Made by a program: the position numbers and the translations under genes | DNA from: Sycobia sp. Sy_11 | Taxonomy: Eukaryota; Arthropoda; Insecta; Hymenoptera; Epichrysomallidae | Length of the DNA: 64,000 bases | Assembly (NCBI GenBank): GCA_018907035.1 | Contig: JACCIC010000037.1 | Span: 620,001-684,000 of the forward strand | Direction of reading: 5' to 3' | Notes under the pieces: generated by a model | The model's database searches: none | What the model was told of the DNA's origin: nothing | What the model saw: the letters and a program-made list of their open reading frames with translations, nothing else | Part shown: piece by piece, positions 38,896 through 49,625 of the stretch | Numbering within the stretch: the first letter of the stretch is position 1 | How the letters are laid out: the number at the start of each line of letters is the position of its first letter

Positions 38896-38930
38896 CTAAT
38901 GAGTTTTTCTTTCTTCTGTTTCAGGTAATT
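38896..38930 (+). promoter_or_regulatory. Candidate recursive (ratchet) splice site
   Basis: CTAAT (38,896-38,900, the insect branch-point consensus) is followed by a run of almost pure pyrimidines (38,904-38,921) and CAG ending at 38,924. It abuts GTAATT at 38,925-38,930. Juxtaposed 3' and 5' splice sites with no exon between them are the hallmark of recursive splice sites, known from very long introns in flies and vertebrates. The acceptor half is textbook; the donor half has T instead of G at +5. Use in vivo is inference and would imply a + strand host gene spanning this window. Confidence 0.4.
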
Positions 38931-40163
38931 ATACATAATACAGGTCAAAGATCTTACTATTAATGCAGCCTTCCGTGAGTAAGTTTTAACATTTGAATTG
39001 TTCCTTGCTCGGTATGCTTTTTAAAACAATCAAATAATAAATGTATTAAATTAAAGGCACGATTTTGGCTATTGACAATGCGCGTAACTAACAAGTCCGA
39101 TGTTATGGAATCTAACGTAATATTACGAAAAAAAAGTATCCAAATAATTTTGAAAATCGTGAATTTTACTGTAGGCTGTAACTGTCGCATTGAAAGTAAT
39201 GCTCGTCGATGAAGATCTCTTCATGCCCATATGGGGCCCCTCCCTCATCTCATAAATTCGAAGCAACTTTTTCTCTCGCATTGCTTAATGCTGCACGTGT
39301 GATCGATTCGCCGCGCGCGAGTTAATGGAACGATCTTTATTTTTCAAGCATAAGCTGCTCACAAAAACTGGTAGTAAATGTTACCCGTACTATTCGATAG
39401 CCTGGAAATGTCCTACTGTCTAATCAATTCTCCACAGATGCGTTAAATATAATTAATTTCATGCCTACGAGTCGGGTGATTTTATTGTTTTCGCCCCCTT
39501 GGATTATATATAAGAACGGGAGATCATTACTAAAATTAAAAATTTTCATAATTTCCTTAAAATTTATTTCAAGTAGCCGATTAAACGAGCTATTAATTAG
39601 TTACGAAGGGAGAAAATAATCATAGAGGCAATAACAAGACAGTATATATATAAGGATTCTCTTCATTTATCCAATCTTGACTGTATTATTAGTCAAATTG
39701 AATTTCAGATATAAGATGTTTATAGTTCGTTTTTGAACTACTTATTAGACTAGATCTATGAATCGTTTCTGGAAACAATTTTTATTTTTAGATGTTCTTG
39801 GTCCAGCATATTTACTTTATTAAAATCATAATCCTCTAACCTGCTAATGGCTTCTTATTAAAATAACAACATTGTAATTGTATAGAATTTCTTTAATTGA
39901 ATGTGTTTTGCTCCAAAATTCACTAAGAATCTTTTCACTATCGTTGCTAGACATTCGACACGGTGTATAAAAATCGTTTACGCTCTCTACTGTGCTCTCT
40001 CTGTTCTGTGCCTATAGTTTCTTCTTATGGGCGACTCGCGGATAAAAAAAATATAAAAGAAGAATGGCGACATTCAGTGGCATCGCAACGATGCACAATT
40101 TTTTCAACTTTTTGGTACAATTGATCAAAATTTAATTTTTTTTTTTGACATTTTTTCCTTCAG
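38931..40163. other. AT-rich unassigned sequence
   Basis: No gene recognised. It ends in a strong T-rich acceptor (TTTTTTCCTTCAG) at 40,163. Confidence 0.5.
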
Positions 40164-40361
40164 CTTCTGAACTTCCAATCAAATATCTATTGTTTCATAG
40201 GGATTCAACGACGAGCGTGGAACAATATTACAAGCGACTATTCATATTTCGAAAAATTAATTGTTTATTTTTATAGTAACGAAATTGAACTTTGTTATTT
40301 ATTATCTTTCCATAGAATAAATCGATACAATCAGTTCTTCGACACAAGACATCTTTCATAA
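40164..40361 (+). other. Candidate 3'-terminal exon behind a strong acceptor
   Basis: The acceptor has two T-runs and CCTTCAG ending at 40,163. The first complete frame from 40,164 stays open for 65 codons in sequence of about 30-35% GC, where stops are frequent, and ends at TAA 40,359-40,361. The product begins LLNFQSNIYCFIGIQRRAWN and includes WNNITSDYSYFEKL and YNQFFDTRHLS. It has no ATG, so it could only be a downstream exon. I do not recognise it. Further in-frame TAG-type acceptor sequences within it are not decisive. Confidence 0.2.
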
Positions 40362-41066
40362 TCATTTGTTTAAACAAATTATTCTGAACAATGACAAATG
40401 TTTTTTCATTTCAAACACACGGATGAATTTCCTTGTATTAATAAAAGACTAACCGTTCCGTTAGAATAGTTAATGGAGAAGCTTTATAAACCTACTCGAC
40501 TAATTATTAATAAAATATAACAGTGAACTAAGAAGCGGCAATTAATTAATCTAATAACACAGAAAACATACATTACTTCGTATATTTCATTTTAACGTAG
40601 CAATATAAGATGTTTCATACATATATCAGTATAACTATATTTGCGTAAAGCTTTATGTAACTACACGATAATATAGTTTTAGGCGCGCCATCACCTTAAA
40701 TTTTACCGTCTCCCCCCTTCCCTCCACCAGCGTTCGCGATACTCTCAGCTCTCGAGAAAGAAATACAGAGGCGTGCATCAGATATTACGCCGCATCGTAT
40801 GGAAAAACCAAAAGCCCGCGTTCCCGAAGCCGCTCCTGCCCCCACCTATTCTCGACGTAAATGCTCCTCTCTCCCTCTCTCTCTCTCTCTCTATACCCCC
40901 TTCCGCACTCCCGCAGCCACCCGACGCTCATTACACGAGCGCTTTTCCCACACTCGCGTGTGTAAGTATTATACGTTACGCGCGCATTGGTTCAGTACGA
41001 GCGCGCGCGGGCGTGCGATTAAGAGGAATCGCAGCGGCTCGTTCCCCCTCGTCCTCGGCTCACTAT

Positions 41067-41069
<3 letters not shown>
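40362..41069. other. Unassigned sequence
   Basis: AT-rich to 40,680, then GC-richer with a short (CT)n at 40,867-40,891. No gene recognised. Confidence 0.5.
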
Positions 41070-41101
<32 letters not shown>

Positions 41102-41105
41102 TCTC
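41070..41105 (+). repeat. (CT)n microsatellite
   Basis: CT array of about 35 bp with a CCCT interruption near its end. Confidence 0.96.
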
Positions 41106-42000
41106 AGTCTAGAAAAAAATGTATATTTTAAGATGCACAAATCAAGAACCCACCGACTTTTCTCATGGATATTGTTTTTATAGTGATGTAATGTTTTATT
41201 CTATAAATTTTAATTTGTTTTTCACAGCTGTACTTTACTATTTTATTTTTAACCATGAATATTCATGTTTATGCGTTTGTTATTTCTATTTTATTTTCAA
41301 CTTTACGATTGGTTTATTTATTCATTGTTCTTATCATTTGCATCAATTTTTGAAAAAATATGCGATTCTAAAAAAGATCTCGTGTTTGCAATCCAATTAA
41401 GTATCTGTTTATCTTGTAATCTACCTATCTACGTAATACTATGTAATCTAACAACTTGATTTAATTTATATATTTATAATTATTTTTGGCGTGTTTACGA
41501 TAAATTCAACGGATTCAGAAAAGTTCCATTTTTGATTTACAAAGACTATATAGTAATAATCTAAATGGTCAATTTTAACCTTTCTTTGAAAATAGTATTT
41601 TTTTAAATAAATGTTTGGATTATTTGATATAGACACAACCTGTTCTTAAATTACAAAGAAAAATACTAAATCTTTGTATTACCTTCCTGTTAATGTACTT
41701 ATCTATCTATCTATTATCTATCTACGTATCTCTATATCTATCTATTTATCAAAAAATCTTATATACAGTCTATGTCTAGTCTGTATATGAAATCCCCAAC
41801 AGATGATTATATCTTTCACCTTAAATATAGTCGAGTAGTGATACAAATTTCTCGAACAATTCATTGGTCTCCATAATATATAGACAATACACAGAAAGAC
41901 TATATTTATAAACAGTAGCTAATTCACTCACGCGTTTCGTACAAATGAACTGCACCGAGGGCGGGGTGAAAAGGAGTTGAAGGGAGTACTCGAGACAGCC
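41106..42000. other. AT-rich sequence with a (TATC)n tract
   Basis: An imperfect ATCT/TATC tetranucleotide array lies at 41,699-41,750. The frame at 41,119-41,400 (+) gives a Phe/Tyr-rich peptide without a recognisable family and is probably a product of T-rich composition. Confidence 0.55.
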
Positions 42001-42001
42001 G

Positions 42002-42063
42002 CCTCTCTCTCTCTCTCTCTCTCCCTGTCTTTCTCACTCACTCACTCTCTGTCTCCCTCTCTG
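42002..42063 (+). repeat. Imperfect (CT)n microsatellite
   Basis: Pure CT for about 20 bp, then CTCACTCACT and CTGTCTCC variants. Confidence 0.9.
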
Positions 42064-42599
42064 TTTCACTTCTAGAACTCGACTAAGTTTTGGACGTAAT
42101 AAATATTAATTTATTATGTTTCGTCTGTTACATCTGTTTCGTTCCATTTACATCTAATCTTAAGTTTTATGCATAAATGCATTTATTGGGATGAATAATT
42201 CGTGTGTTTGAATCTGAGGAGTGAGTTTATTTATTTATTTACTTATTTTACCTCATTGACTTGTAGAATCACTTGTAAAATATTCCCTGTTATATTTGTA
42301 TACTTGTATATTTAGATTTTATTTATACTTTTGCATGAATTAGTTAAGAATAAAATTTTATGTTCTGCTACCACTATATATATGAATGATATTGATAAGA
42401 CCGAGTTTTTGCATTGTTATATCGTATTTATGTTTCGCGTTATTTTACCATCTTATATAGTTTTATGTACTGGCGAAATATGTTACATAGTAATTTCTTG
42501 TATTAAAAATGTAATTTACTATGCTATATTGTACCGATGATTGCAAATAAATACATCTTTCTCTCTCTCTCTTCTCTGATAATAATATCGGTATTTTAT

Positions 42600-43600
42600 G
42601 TGTGTGTGCGCGCGCGCGGCAAAGGTGGGCATCGCCAATGAAGCTCCGTCGTCTTCGCCGTCACGTCCCGTTTCCTCGTCCCCTCTTGCCCGTTAATAAG
42701 AGAGGAGAGCAGGGCGACTTTTTGTTCCGCGCGACCCCGTCCCGCCTCCTTGCGCCTCTTTCTTTCCCCTCCTTCTCCATCGCGTTCCCACCTCCTCCGC
42801 TCGCTGTCGCGCTCCCCTCCCTCCCTACCGCGCGCCGCCTCTTGTCTTCTACCCCGGCGGACCGAGGCGTCTTGGCACTCGCCGTCCCTGCCACCGGGGT
42901 CCCCTCCTTATAATTTCGGTTCAATCAAGCAGCTCGTTCGCCGACGCCGCCGCACGCGGTAATTTGCGATATCGCAATTTCGCCCCCCCCCCACCACGTC
43001 CCTCGCCCGCGCTGGTTTCTCCTTTGAACATCCGGCAATCTGCGCCGGGACAGTTCCCTTCCACCCCCCTTCCCCGCTTTCCTCGTCTTTCTCATCAGGC
43101 TAGATTCTGGTTTTCTACGGTGGCGGACTAGCGGACTATCTGGTTACGCGTGTTTCGAACGGGGGCGGGGGATCGATGGATCATTATTGATTGCAAGTAC
43201 TGCCGCCGTACGAACCGCGAACTCTCATCGTCGTTATCAGAGTTAGAAAGATAGAAATAGGAAGGAGGGGGGGCGGGGAGTCGGACAGAAGACGACTCGG
43301 CGCTCGTTATACCTCATTCTTCCAACGATGATGTCTGGTTTTTCTTGCCTCTTATACCGGATTTCCACGCGGTTTCCCTCCTCTCTCTTCTTCCCTCCTT
43401 CTCCCTCGTTCCCCCTTACCCGTGCGTCGCGCACGCTAGCCCCGTGATCAAACGGGCGCGCGCGACAAGACTCCCACGCTTCCGTGCGCGCCCGCAATGC
43501 TAATTTCGCGCTCCCCCAGCCCCCCTGAAAGTCACGCGCTCGCTCGCGCGCGCACATTATATATACATAAGATGCAAATTTCGTTTTGGCGTTTAAAAGG
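42600..43600. other. GC-rich CpG-dense block
   Basis: Dense CpG and C/T-rich runs, including a C10 run near 42,984-42,993. A strong acceptor-like pyrimidine tract ends TCATCAG at about 43,099. All long frames are open on both strands and are composition-driven. It could include a promoter or first exon. Confidence 0.4.
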
Positions 43601-43702
43601 GCGCCTTTACACCCTCTACCTGGCGAACCGCATCGACTGATTAGCCGCGAGCTATATGCCTATATATATATATGGTAGGTATATCTGTAGTATAGAGTTT
43701 TA

Positions 43703-43852
43703 TACGTCTTGGCAGAAATTGCACCAGAGTACGTTGATTTTGTCCTGCGATGCCTGCGTTTCGACCGGGACTTTTGCGCTGAACTCGAAGTGTTTGTACA
43801 TGTTCCTGAAGCTCCTTCGGAACATTTCGAAGCGCGCACGAAAGGCTCGAGC
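43703..43852 (-). other. Coding-like segment, unrecognised
   Basis: A 50-codon minus-strand frame ends at TAA (43,700-43,702). It contains RRSFRNMYKHFEFSAKVPVE and a WCNFC motif near its end. Nearly all Phe codons are TTC, and Asn, Tyr, His, Ile and Cys mostly end in C, the third-position bias expected of coding DNA. The opposite strand in register (LRCLRFDRDFCAEL, VFVHVPEAPSEHFEA) also reads well with G-starting codons, so the strand is not settled. The segment lacks a start codon and clear splice sites. It may be an exon or a remnant of a transposon or gene. Confidence 0.22.
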
Positions 43853-44330
43853 TTATCCGGCATTTCGGCCGATCTTATAGTGATTGTAATGTTCAAACAC
43901 ACACAAACGCAGACACACAGGCACACAACTGTGTGTGTGATGTGTACTACTCGAATAGTTAGACCAATTTAATTTTCGGCCCGCTTGATGAGTTCGAACG
44001 CGTGAAACATTCAAACTACTCGGTGACCGAAATGTTCATAAACCAACAAGTTGCAATATCTATCTTCATTAAATACAGCACAAAAAGTTCTTTTTTCGGA
44101 TTTGCAAACTAGCGCACAGCCTTTATACGGTATAAATTACATATTACATATTATGTGTTCTGTAGTATATATTACATATTATAAAGATGTATAAAACATT
44201 CACATATAATATACGGAATATGCACTGCGCGGAGGATGAATAAATTTTTCGCCTCGGCGAACGAGTCGTACGCGACTCTGCGACATGCGAGCGCGCGTGC
44301 ACCTTCTCCCGCAACCCACCCACACCTACA

Positions 44331-44337
44331 CCACACA

Positions 44338-44370
<33 letters not shown>

Positions 44371-44378
44371 ACACGCAC
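44331..44378 (+). repeat. Compound (CA)n(CG)n(CA)n microsatellite
   Basis: About 24 bp CA, about 16 bp CG, then CA again. Same architecture as at 15,195 and 51,532; a Z-DNA candidate. Confidence 0.97.
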
Positions 44379-44772
44379 TGAAATTTTCTGAACAAAAGCG
44401 ATGGTTCAGAAAGAGGAAGAGATAAAGTGCGTTTCGGGAGTGTTCGAGCTACACACAGTCGTGTACTGCGGCCCTAGACAAAATTGTCCAAAGCTCTATA
44501 TGTTATATATACACGTGCAAAACAAGAACTCCTATATATATATATTCAAACAAACAAATCCGAAAAAGGGTAAAAAGCAAGAGGGCGGAGTGAAGAGAGA
44601 GATAGATAGAGAGAAAGGGAAAAAGAGGATTTGAAATTGGAAGGTGGGGGAAAAGAAAAGAGCGCGCACGCATGCACTCAGTGCGAAATGGCCTCCCTCC
44701 TCGCGAAAGAAACTCCGTGAACGACATAGTAAACATTCGGTCGTTTTTCCCTTTTGTTTCACGGTCGAGCGC

Positions 44773-44777
<5 letters not shown>

Positions 44778-44826
<49 letters not shown>
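44778..44826 (+). repeat. (TA)n microsatellite
   Basis: Pure TA array of about 48 bp; the first after an 11-kb gap. Confidence 0.97.
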
Positions 44827-44828
<2 letters not shown>

Positions 44829-45862
44829 TATGAGGGAGGGGCTGGCAGGAGCAGTAGCAATAGCAGCAACGATAGCCGCAGTCCTATTCCCTTTTTCCTA
44901 TAAACACACAAACACACAGCCATATGCACACATATACAAAAGCATTTAGAAAGCGATCGATCCGTCGTTACTGGTAATATCGGACCCTCGCCAAGTTCTG
45001 TCTCCCACCCCCCCCTCTCTCCGACTCACCGCTTCGAATTTCAAACAAAGTGTCGTGCGTCCCCTATATCTATACTCGTTCCTCTCCTCCCCCCGCCCTC
45101 CGTTCGGTATCTTTTCGCATAAAATGGCAAAGTGGCACGATCTCGCTGGGTAGAATTGTGAAATGCAGCGTAGAGCACATATAGCTATACATATGGCGTG
45201 AAGCGATGGACAAGGGGACTGGGCTGGTGAGACGCAGCTGGAACGTGACCTTGTGTGCGCATCGTACACCCTCTGGCCCTTCCCCGCGCCATCCCGACCG
45301 TCCGTTCGAGAGCGTCTGTCGGCCGGAAGAGTGCTCGATGTCAATGTCGATGGCCGATTTAAAAATTGATTGCGCGCGCGCGCCGTATTCTTCGTCCTCT
45401 GTCCCTGTCTCTGTCTTCCTCTCGCTGTCTTTTAGCGCCAATATCTCTGTACACATATATATACCGCGAGGCAGGCAGGGGCGGTATCCTATACGGATAT
45501 TTGGTAGGAAGGCGGCAGGACAGCAACATCAGCGCGATGTCTCGACGATCGCAATTAAATTTTCCCCTTATCTCTGTATACGTATTTCAGACTCTTCCTC
45601 GGCATATAAAACTCTATTCACCGGCTTCTATAAAATATAAATTCTCTCTGCGCGGATTCGCTCGCCCCTCCCCCTCCTCCTCGTTCATTCGCCTCTCTTT
45701 GCGTACGCTGATTCTTCCACATTTTCTTTTTTTTTATTTACCGTCGCTATCCGATGAATTTGTTTATGGTCGGAGGGCCGAAGAAGTCGCGCCGAGCGCT
45801 ACTAATTCCTTCTCTGGACGAGATGAAGGAAAAGTTTTTTAATTGAGAGGGTACGCAGGGTC

Positions 45863-45867
<5 letters not shown>
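44827..45867. other. Unassigned sequence
   Basis: Several overlapping frames (to 158 residues at 45,366-45,842) are open on both strands but Ser/Arg/Pro-rich and unrecognised. No gene is supported. Confidence 0.5.

Positions 45868-45908
<41 letters not shown>
45868..45908 (+). repeat. (GT)n microsatellite
   Basis: Pure GT array of about 40 bp. Confidence 0.97.
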
Positions 45909-45909
<1 letters not shown>

Positions 45910-45987
45910 GTGTGTACCTTTAATCACGAAGGGGTTATAAATATTTTTTACCGTTGGGTTAATTAATAATTCCTTTCGTATTGCCAG

Positions 45988-46073
45988 GCGATAAAGGATA
46001 TACAAGCGGAACTTTGTGCGCGTTTATCGCGTAGCCAAAGAAGACAACAAATGTATCTACAAATATTACCTGG
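45988..46073 (+). other. Candidate internal exon, unrecognised
   Basis: An acceptor (TCCTTTCGTATTGCCAG, ending at 45,987) is followed by 86 nt open in only one of three frames. They encode AIKDIQAELCARLSRSQRRQ then QMYLQILP, a helix-like, Gln-rich peptide. A GTAGGA donor follows at 46,074. A 64-nt interval with an acceptor at 46,137 (TTGACTTCAG) would be a typical short insect intron. Splicing there gives a stop after about six more codons. On the minus strand the same place reads as acceptor plus GTAATA, so the strand is ambiguous. I recognise no family. Confidence 0.25.
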
Positions 46074-46137
46074 GTAGGAAAATGTAAAAAGTTACGTTAT
46101 TTTAAAAATATCATTCATTTGATATTATTGACTTCAG

Positions 46138-46425
46138 GGTTACGCTTCAAATGGATTAACGATGCCCCGATTTTATTTCGGAGCATCTAGAAGCGAGCCG
46201 CTGGAAAGATTGAACCGAAACAAATATCATTTCGACGAAAAAGTAATTATACTAATGACCTCGGGCATTAGTCCGATTTCTTTCCTATATATAGACCATA
46301 TAAAACATCAAATTTCGGCGCTAATCTCTAACGCAACGCGCGAATTACACGCTTCATTTCTCACACGCGTTCGCCCCCCCCCCGCCCTCGAATTCATCAA
46401 CCGAGTCGTGATATATAAATTATAG
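46138..46425 (+). other. Unrecognised open frame behind an acceptor
   Basis: From the acceptor at 46,137 one frame is open for 95 codons at near-average composition (start GYASNGLTMPRFYFGASRSE, later HFDEKVIILMTSGISPISFL, end INRVVIYKL). An ATG lies at 46,162. Codon choice is mixed and the product is not low-complexity, but no domain is visible. The frame does not match the phase left by the candidate exon at 45,988, so the two cannot both be read as proposed. Confidence 0.2.
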
Positions 46426-46577
46426 CACTGAGTCTGTTCCTCTTACAATATACAAGATTGTTCTGTAATTAAATTAGAATTATTTCGCAAAGTCGTTTTC
46501 TATAACGAGCCGTACTCCCGTCCTAGCCTCTCATCGCTGAATTAAATGAGATTTCGACAAATAAGATGGAAAAAAAG

Positions 46578-46579
<2 letters not shown>

Positions 46580-46663
<84 letters not shown>
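46580..46663 (+). repeat. Compound (CT)n(TA)n microsatellite
   Basis: About 29 bp CT joins directly to about 55 bp TA. It is the reverse-complement arrangement of 7764-7869. Confidence 0.97.
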
Positions 46664-46666
<3 letters not shown>

Positions 46667-47587
46667 GAAAGAAACAAACAACAGCGCGTGCAAAATTGGA
46701 ATATAAAATCGAGGTCTTTCTAATTAATAAAGCGAGAGCTCTCGAGCAAAAGGCGTGCTCTCGAATAAAATTTTCTTCTCCTCGCATTGTATACGAAATC
46801 ACGCAGGAGTGAGAAACGGGGAGGTGGAAAGACAGATAAGATTCAATTGCTCCCTGGGTGTGATAAATCTTAATCTATGGAACGACTGGCTTTTAGAGAA
46901 AGAGAGAGAGAGAGAGAGAAAGTCAATCAGAGCAGAATAGATATATATTCAAACTTCTCTTATATTTTCTGCTCGTATTATTCGTAAGAGTTGCTGAAAG
47001 TCCGCGCTTTGTGTGTGTGCATTGTTGTGACAACTTCATGTACGTGAACTACGGCGCGCGTAGAAAATATGAAGTATCCGAGATTTTTAAAGCATAAGCT
47101 GAAACGGTGCAATCGTTGTAATGGCAGAATGGGCGGATGTCAATGGTGGCGGATGTTTTTTCTATGTATATATAGATAGAAAAGCGACGTGTCCCAATTC
47201 ATTCTTAGATGTACACATTATTGTCGGTTTACTTTAGGAAAACTACGTAGATAATAATAGGATGAACGTATCTAAAGCCCTTTTACCGTACAAAAGAACA
47301 CTAAAATCTTCTTGATGAATTGACTGCTCCGGATTTCATCTTTCATCACAAGTGTTTTAGAACACTATATTTATGTAGAATTTCAGATGTGACGGAATGT
47401 CGAAGATTTTTGGGTATACCCAGTGAAAATACTTATAGTTACTATCACTATAATAGATATAAGTAGGCAATGTTAAATTTGAAATAGGTTGTATGACGAA
47501 AGAATAATTTGATTATTACATTAATACATCGTTTCGTTTCGCTGATTCATTTTATCTGTAAAAGACAAAATGAAGAAAACTAAGATA

Positions 47588-47589
<2 letters not shown>
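46664..47589. other. Unassigned sequence
   Basis: Contains a 12-bp palindrome (46,733-46,744) and a short (GA)n at 46,901-46,919. No gene recognised. Confidence 0.5.

Positions 47590-47624
<35 letters not shown>
47590..47624 (+). repeat. (GT)n microsatellite
   Basis: Pure GT array of about 34 bp. Confidence 0.97.
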
Positions 47625-47626
<2 letters not shown>

Positions 47627-47664
47627 TCTATTGTAAAGTTTCCCTTGAATCGTAATTTTAATTT

Positions 47665-47707
47665 AGTATCGTAATAATAGTATCGTAATAATAATATCGT
47701 AAATAAT
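47665..47707 (+). repeat. 14-bp tandem repeat, three copies
   Basis: AGTATCGTAATAAT occurs twice perfectly and once with small changes (AATATCGTAAATAAT). Confidence 0.92.
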
Positions 47708-47914
47708 AGCGTTAATACTTTTTTTATATTAAAAAAAACCGCATCCGAAAAACAGTAAGGGTGCGTTGAGTATGAAATTCGACCACTCAATTCCAATGCC
47801 TCGCGATCTATGATTTTTGATGAATATTCATTTGTTTAATTAAATGATGAAACCGATACTAATTTCTTATGAATATCATCTAAAATAATAATTAACATTT
47901 TACTGAGTATTTTC

Positions 47915-47940
47915 ATGATAATTATTTATGATAATTATTT
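47915..47940 (+). repeat. 13-bp perfect tandem duplication
   Basis: ATGATAATTATTT occurs twice head to tail, followed by a further ATGA. Confidence 0.92.
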
Positions 47941-48060
47941 ATGACAAATTAATGTTTTCGTTAATAAATTGTTTACAAATACTCTGATATTTATCGCGAT
48001 CAAAAGTTAATTGATTTGATTTTCACCCTCCACCCGTGATACTAATTAATGTAATAAAAA

Positions 48061-48089
48061 TTAATACATTAATGGTTAATACATTAATA
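48061..48089 (+). repeat. Tandem duplication of TTAATACATTAAT
   Basis: Two copies 15 bp apart in AT-rich DNA; each is itself close to palindromic. Confidence 0.85.
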
Positions 48090-49420
48090 TCGCGTTACAT
48101 TGACACATTAGAAACGATGTGCTTCTGAACGTATGAGAGCCAGACGAAAGGTCCACGATAAGAATCCGATGCCAAGACCGCGTGTGCAAAAGATTAGCTA
48201 TCGCTCTCAAAAAGGAGTTGGCAATATGTGTAGATTATAATTTGTAACAGAAATCAAAGACAGAGATAGCTATACATTGCCTGCACAGCCTCGGCTTGAG
48301 CTGCTTGCTTTAGACGCTGGGCTCATTCCAATACCTAAATGCTTCTACTTCATAGTGGAACCTAAGATTCGAAAATTGTCCGAAGTAAAAGTATACCAAA
48401 AAATTCTAGTTCATTTTACTGTCTCAAAAATATTTCGTATTCCATTATTACGGATATGCATTCGCGTATACGCATCCCATTCGATACAAATCGATACATA
48501 ATGTAAGACACAACGATGAAAATGAGCTTTTCGTAAATTTGACCGGGCGACTAGGCGGACTCTAAAACCCATGGGGGCAGTGGGGGCGCGTAATTTCGAA
48601 ATGGACGCAGGCACGCTCGACGAATTAATCGGCGCGAGCCCCGTGTAAATTTTCTCTCTGTCCGCCCGTCTGTCCCTTTCTCTCTCCCTCTCTCTCCCTC
48701 TTTCCCCGTCTCCCACTCATTTCCATCTCCATTGACGTGGAATAAACGAGCATCCCGTAGTCGTGGTCGAGCAACCCTGCATCGCGAAAATCCGGCGGCT
48801 CGCCAGTCCCTAGCCAGATATATTCGTACTATGACGAAAAAGCGGAAAAAATACAACGCACGCGCAGAAAATCGCCGGCTCAGGCTCGCACCGGAGTAAA
48901 ACCCGCGCGAAGTGGATGTGGAGGCGGCAGGGGGTGGGCAGCGGTCCGCCTCCACCGCCGTATGATAATTCGGCGATTGTCGCGGTGGATGAGAGCGCGC
49001 GCGCGCGCGCACGGACGCCCGTACTCTTCATTAATTTATCATATTTTAGTAATGTGCGCGCGTGCTATACTTCGGAATTCGGCGGGTGTTTATAATTTGT
49101 TGCTGCGCGACGGAAGCGCGCCGAGTAGAGTAATCGATTACGTCGGGCAGACGGGTGGGAGGGAGGAACCGCGGCTCTCCGTCGATAATGCTACGGATAT
49201 AGATGTGCGTGCACATATGGAAGGGAGCATCCGTATTCGAAGGTTGTGCGGGCGCGCGCGTGCATCGTTATATAGCCGAAAATACGAGCGGGTGGGTGAT
49301 GGGAGGTGGGAAGGGGGGCGAAAAGCGCGGGAGTTACGAGCGCGGAAAGGGCAGGAGACGGCGATAACGCGCGCGGTCGCGCAGGGGCTTGGACTCCTGT
49401 TAAACTCTCTGCTGACTCGT
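48090..49420. other. Unassigned sequence, AT-rich then GC-rich
   Basis: 48,600-49,400 is CpG-rich with a (CG)n run at 48,992-49,010. Long frames on both strands there (to 168 residues) are composition-driven. No gene recognised. Confidence 0.5.
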
Positions 49421-49467
49421 ATGTATATGTGTGTATATGTATATGTATATGTATATATATATATATA
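49421..49467 (+). repeat. Imperfect (TA)n/(TGTATA)n microsatellite
   Basis: TATATG and TGTATA units lead into about 16 bp of pure TA. Confidence 0.93.
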
Positions 49468-49603
49468 GTCGAACGAATTATATGCCATAGAAGAAAATAT
49501 TATATGTGAATATAAGGGGATTTTGCTTTTTTTTTTTTTAGAAAAATAAGCTGCAGCTTGGGCAAAATGGAATCAAGTTGAAATTTTAATATTTGCGCGT
49601 GAT

Positions 49604-49625
49604 ACTTTTGCCCTTACGCAAAAGT
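49604..49625. other. Short perfect hairpin
   Basis: ACTTTTGC (49,604-49,611) is exactly complementary to GCAAAAGT (49,618-49,625) with a 6-nt loop. No T-run follows, and it is too short to assign a role. Confidence 0.6.

Noticed and set aside
42600..43600. CpG island as proof of a promoter
   Set aside because: CpG is not depleted anywhere in the window, so CpG density does not discriminate promoters here as it does in vertebrates.
46060..46100. Minus-strand recursive splice site (CCTACCCAG|GTAATA)
   Set aside because: It is plausible in sequence, but it coincides with a plus-strand donor candidate, so I could not support both. It is mentioned as counter-evidence in the exon finding.
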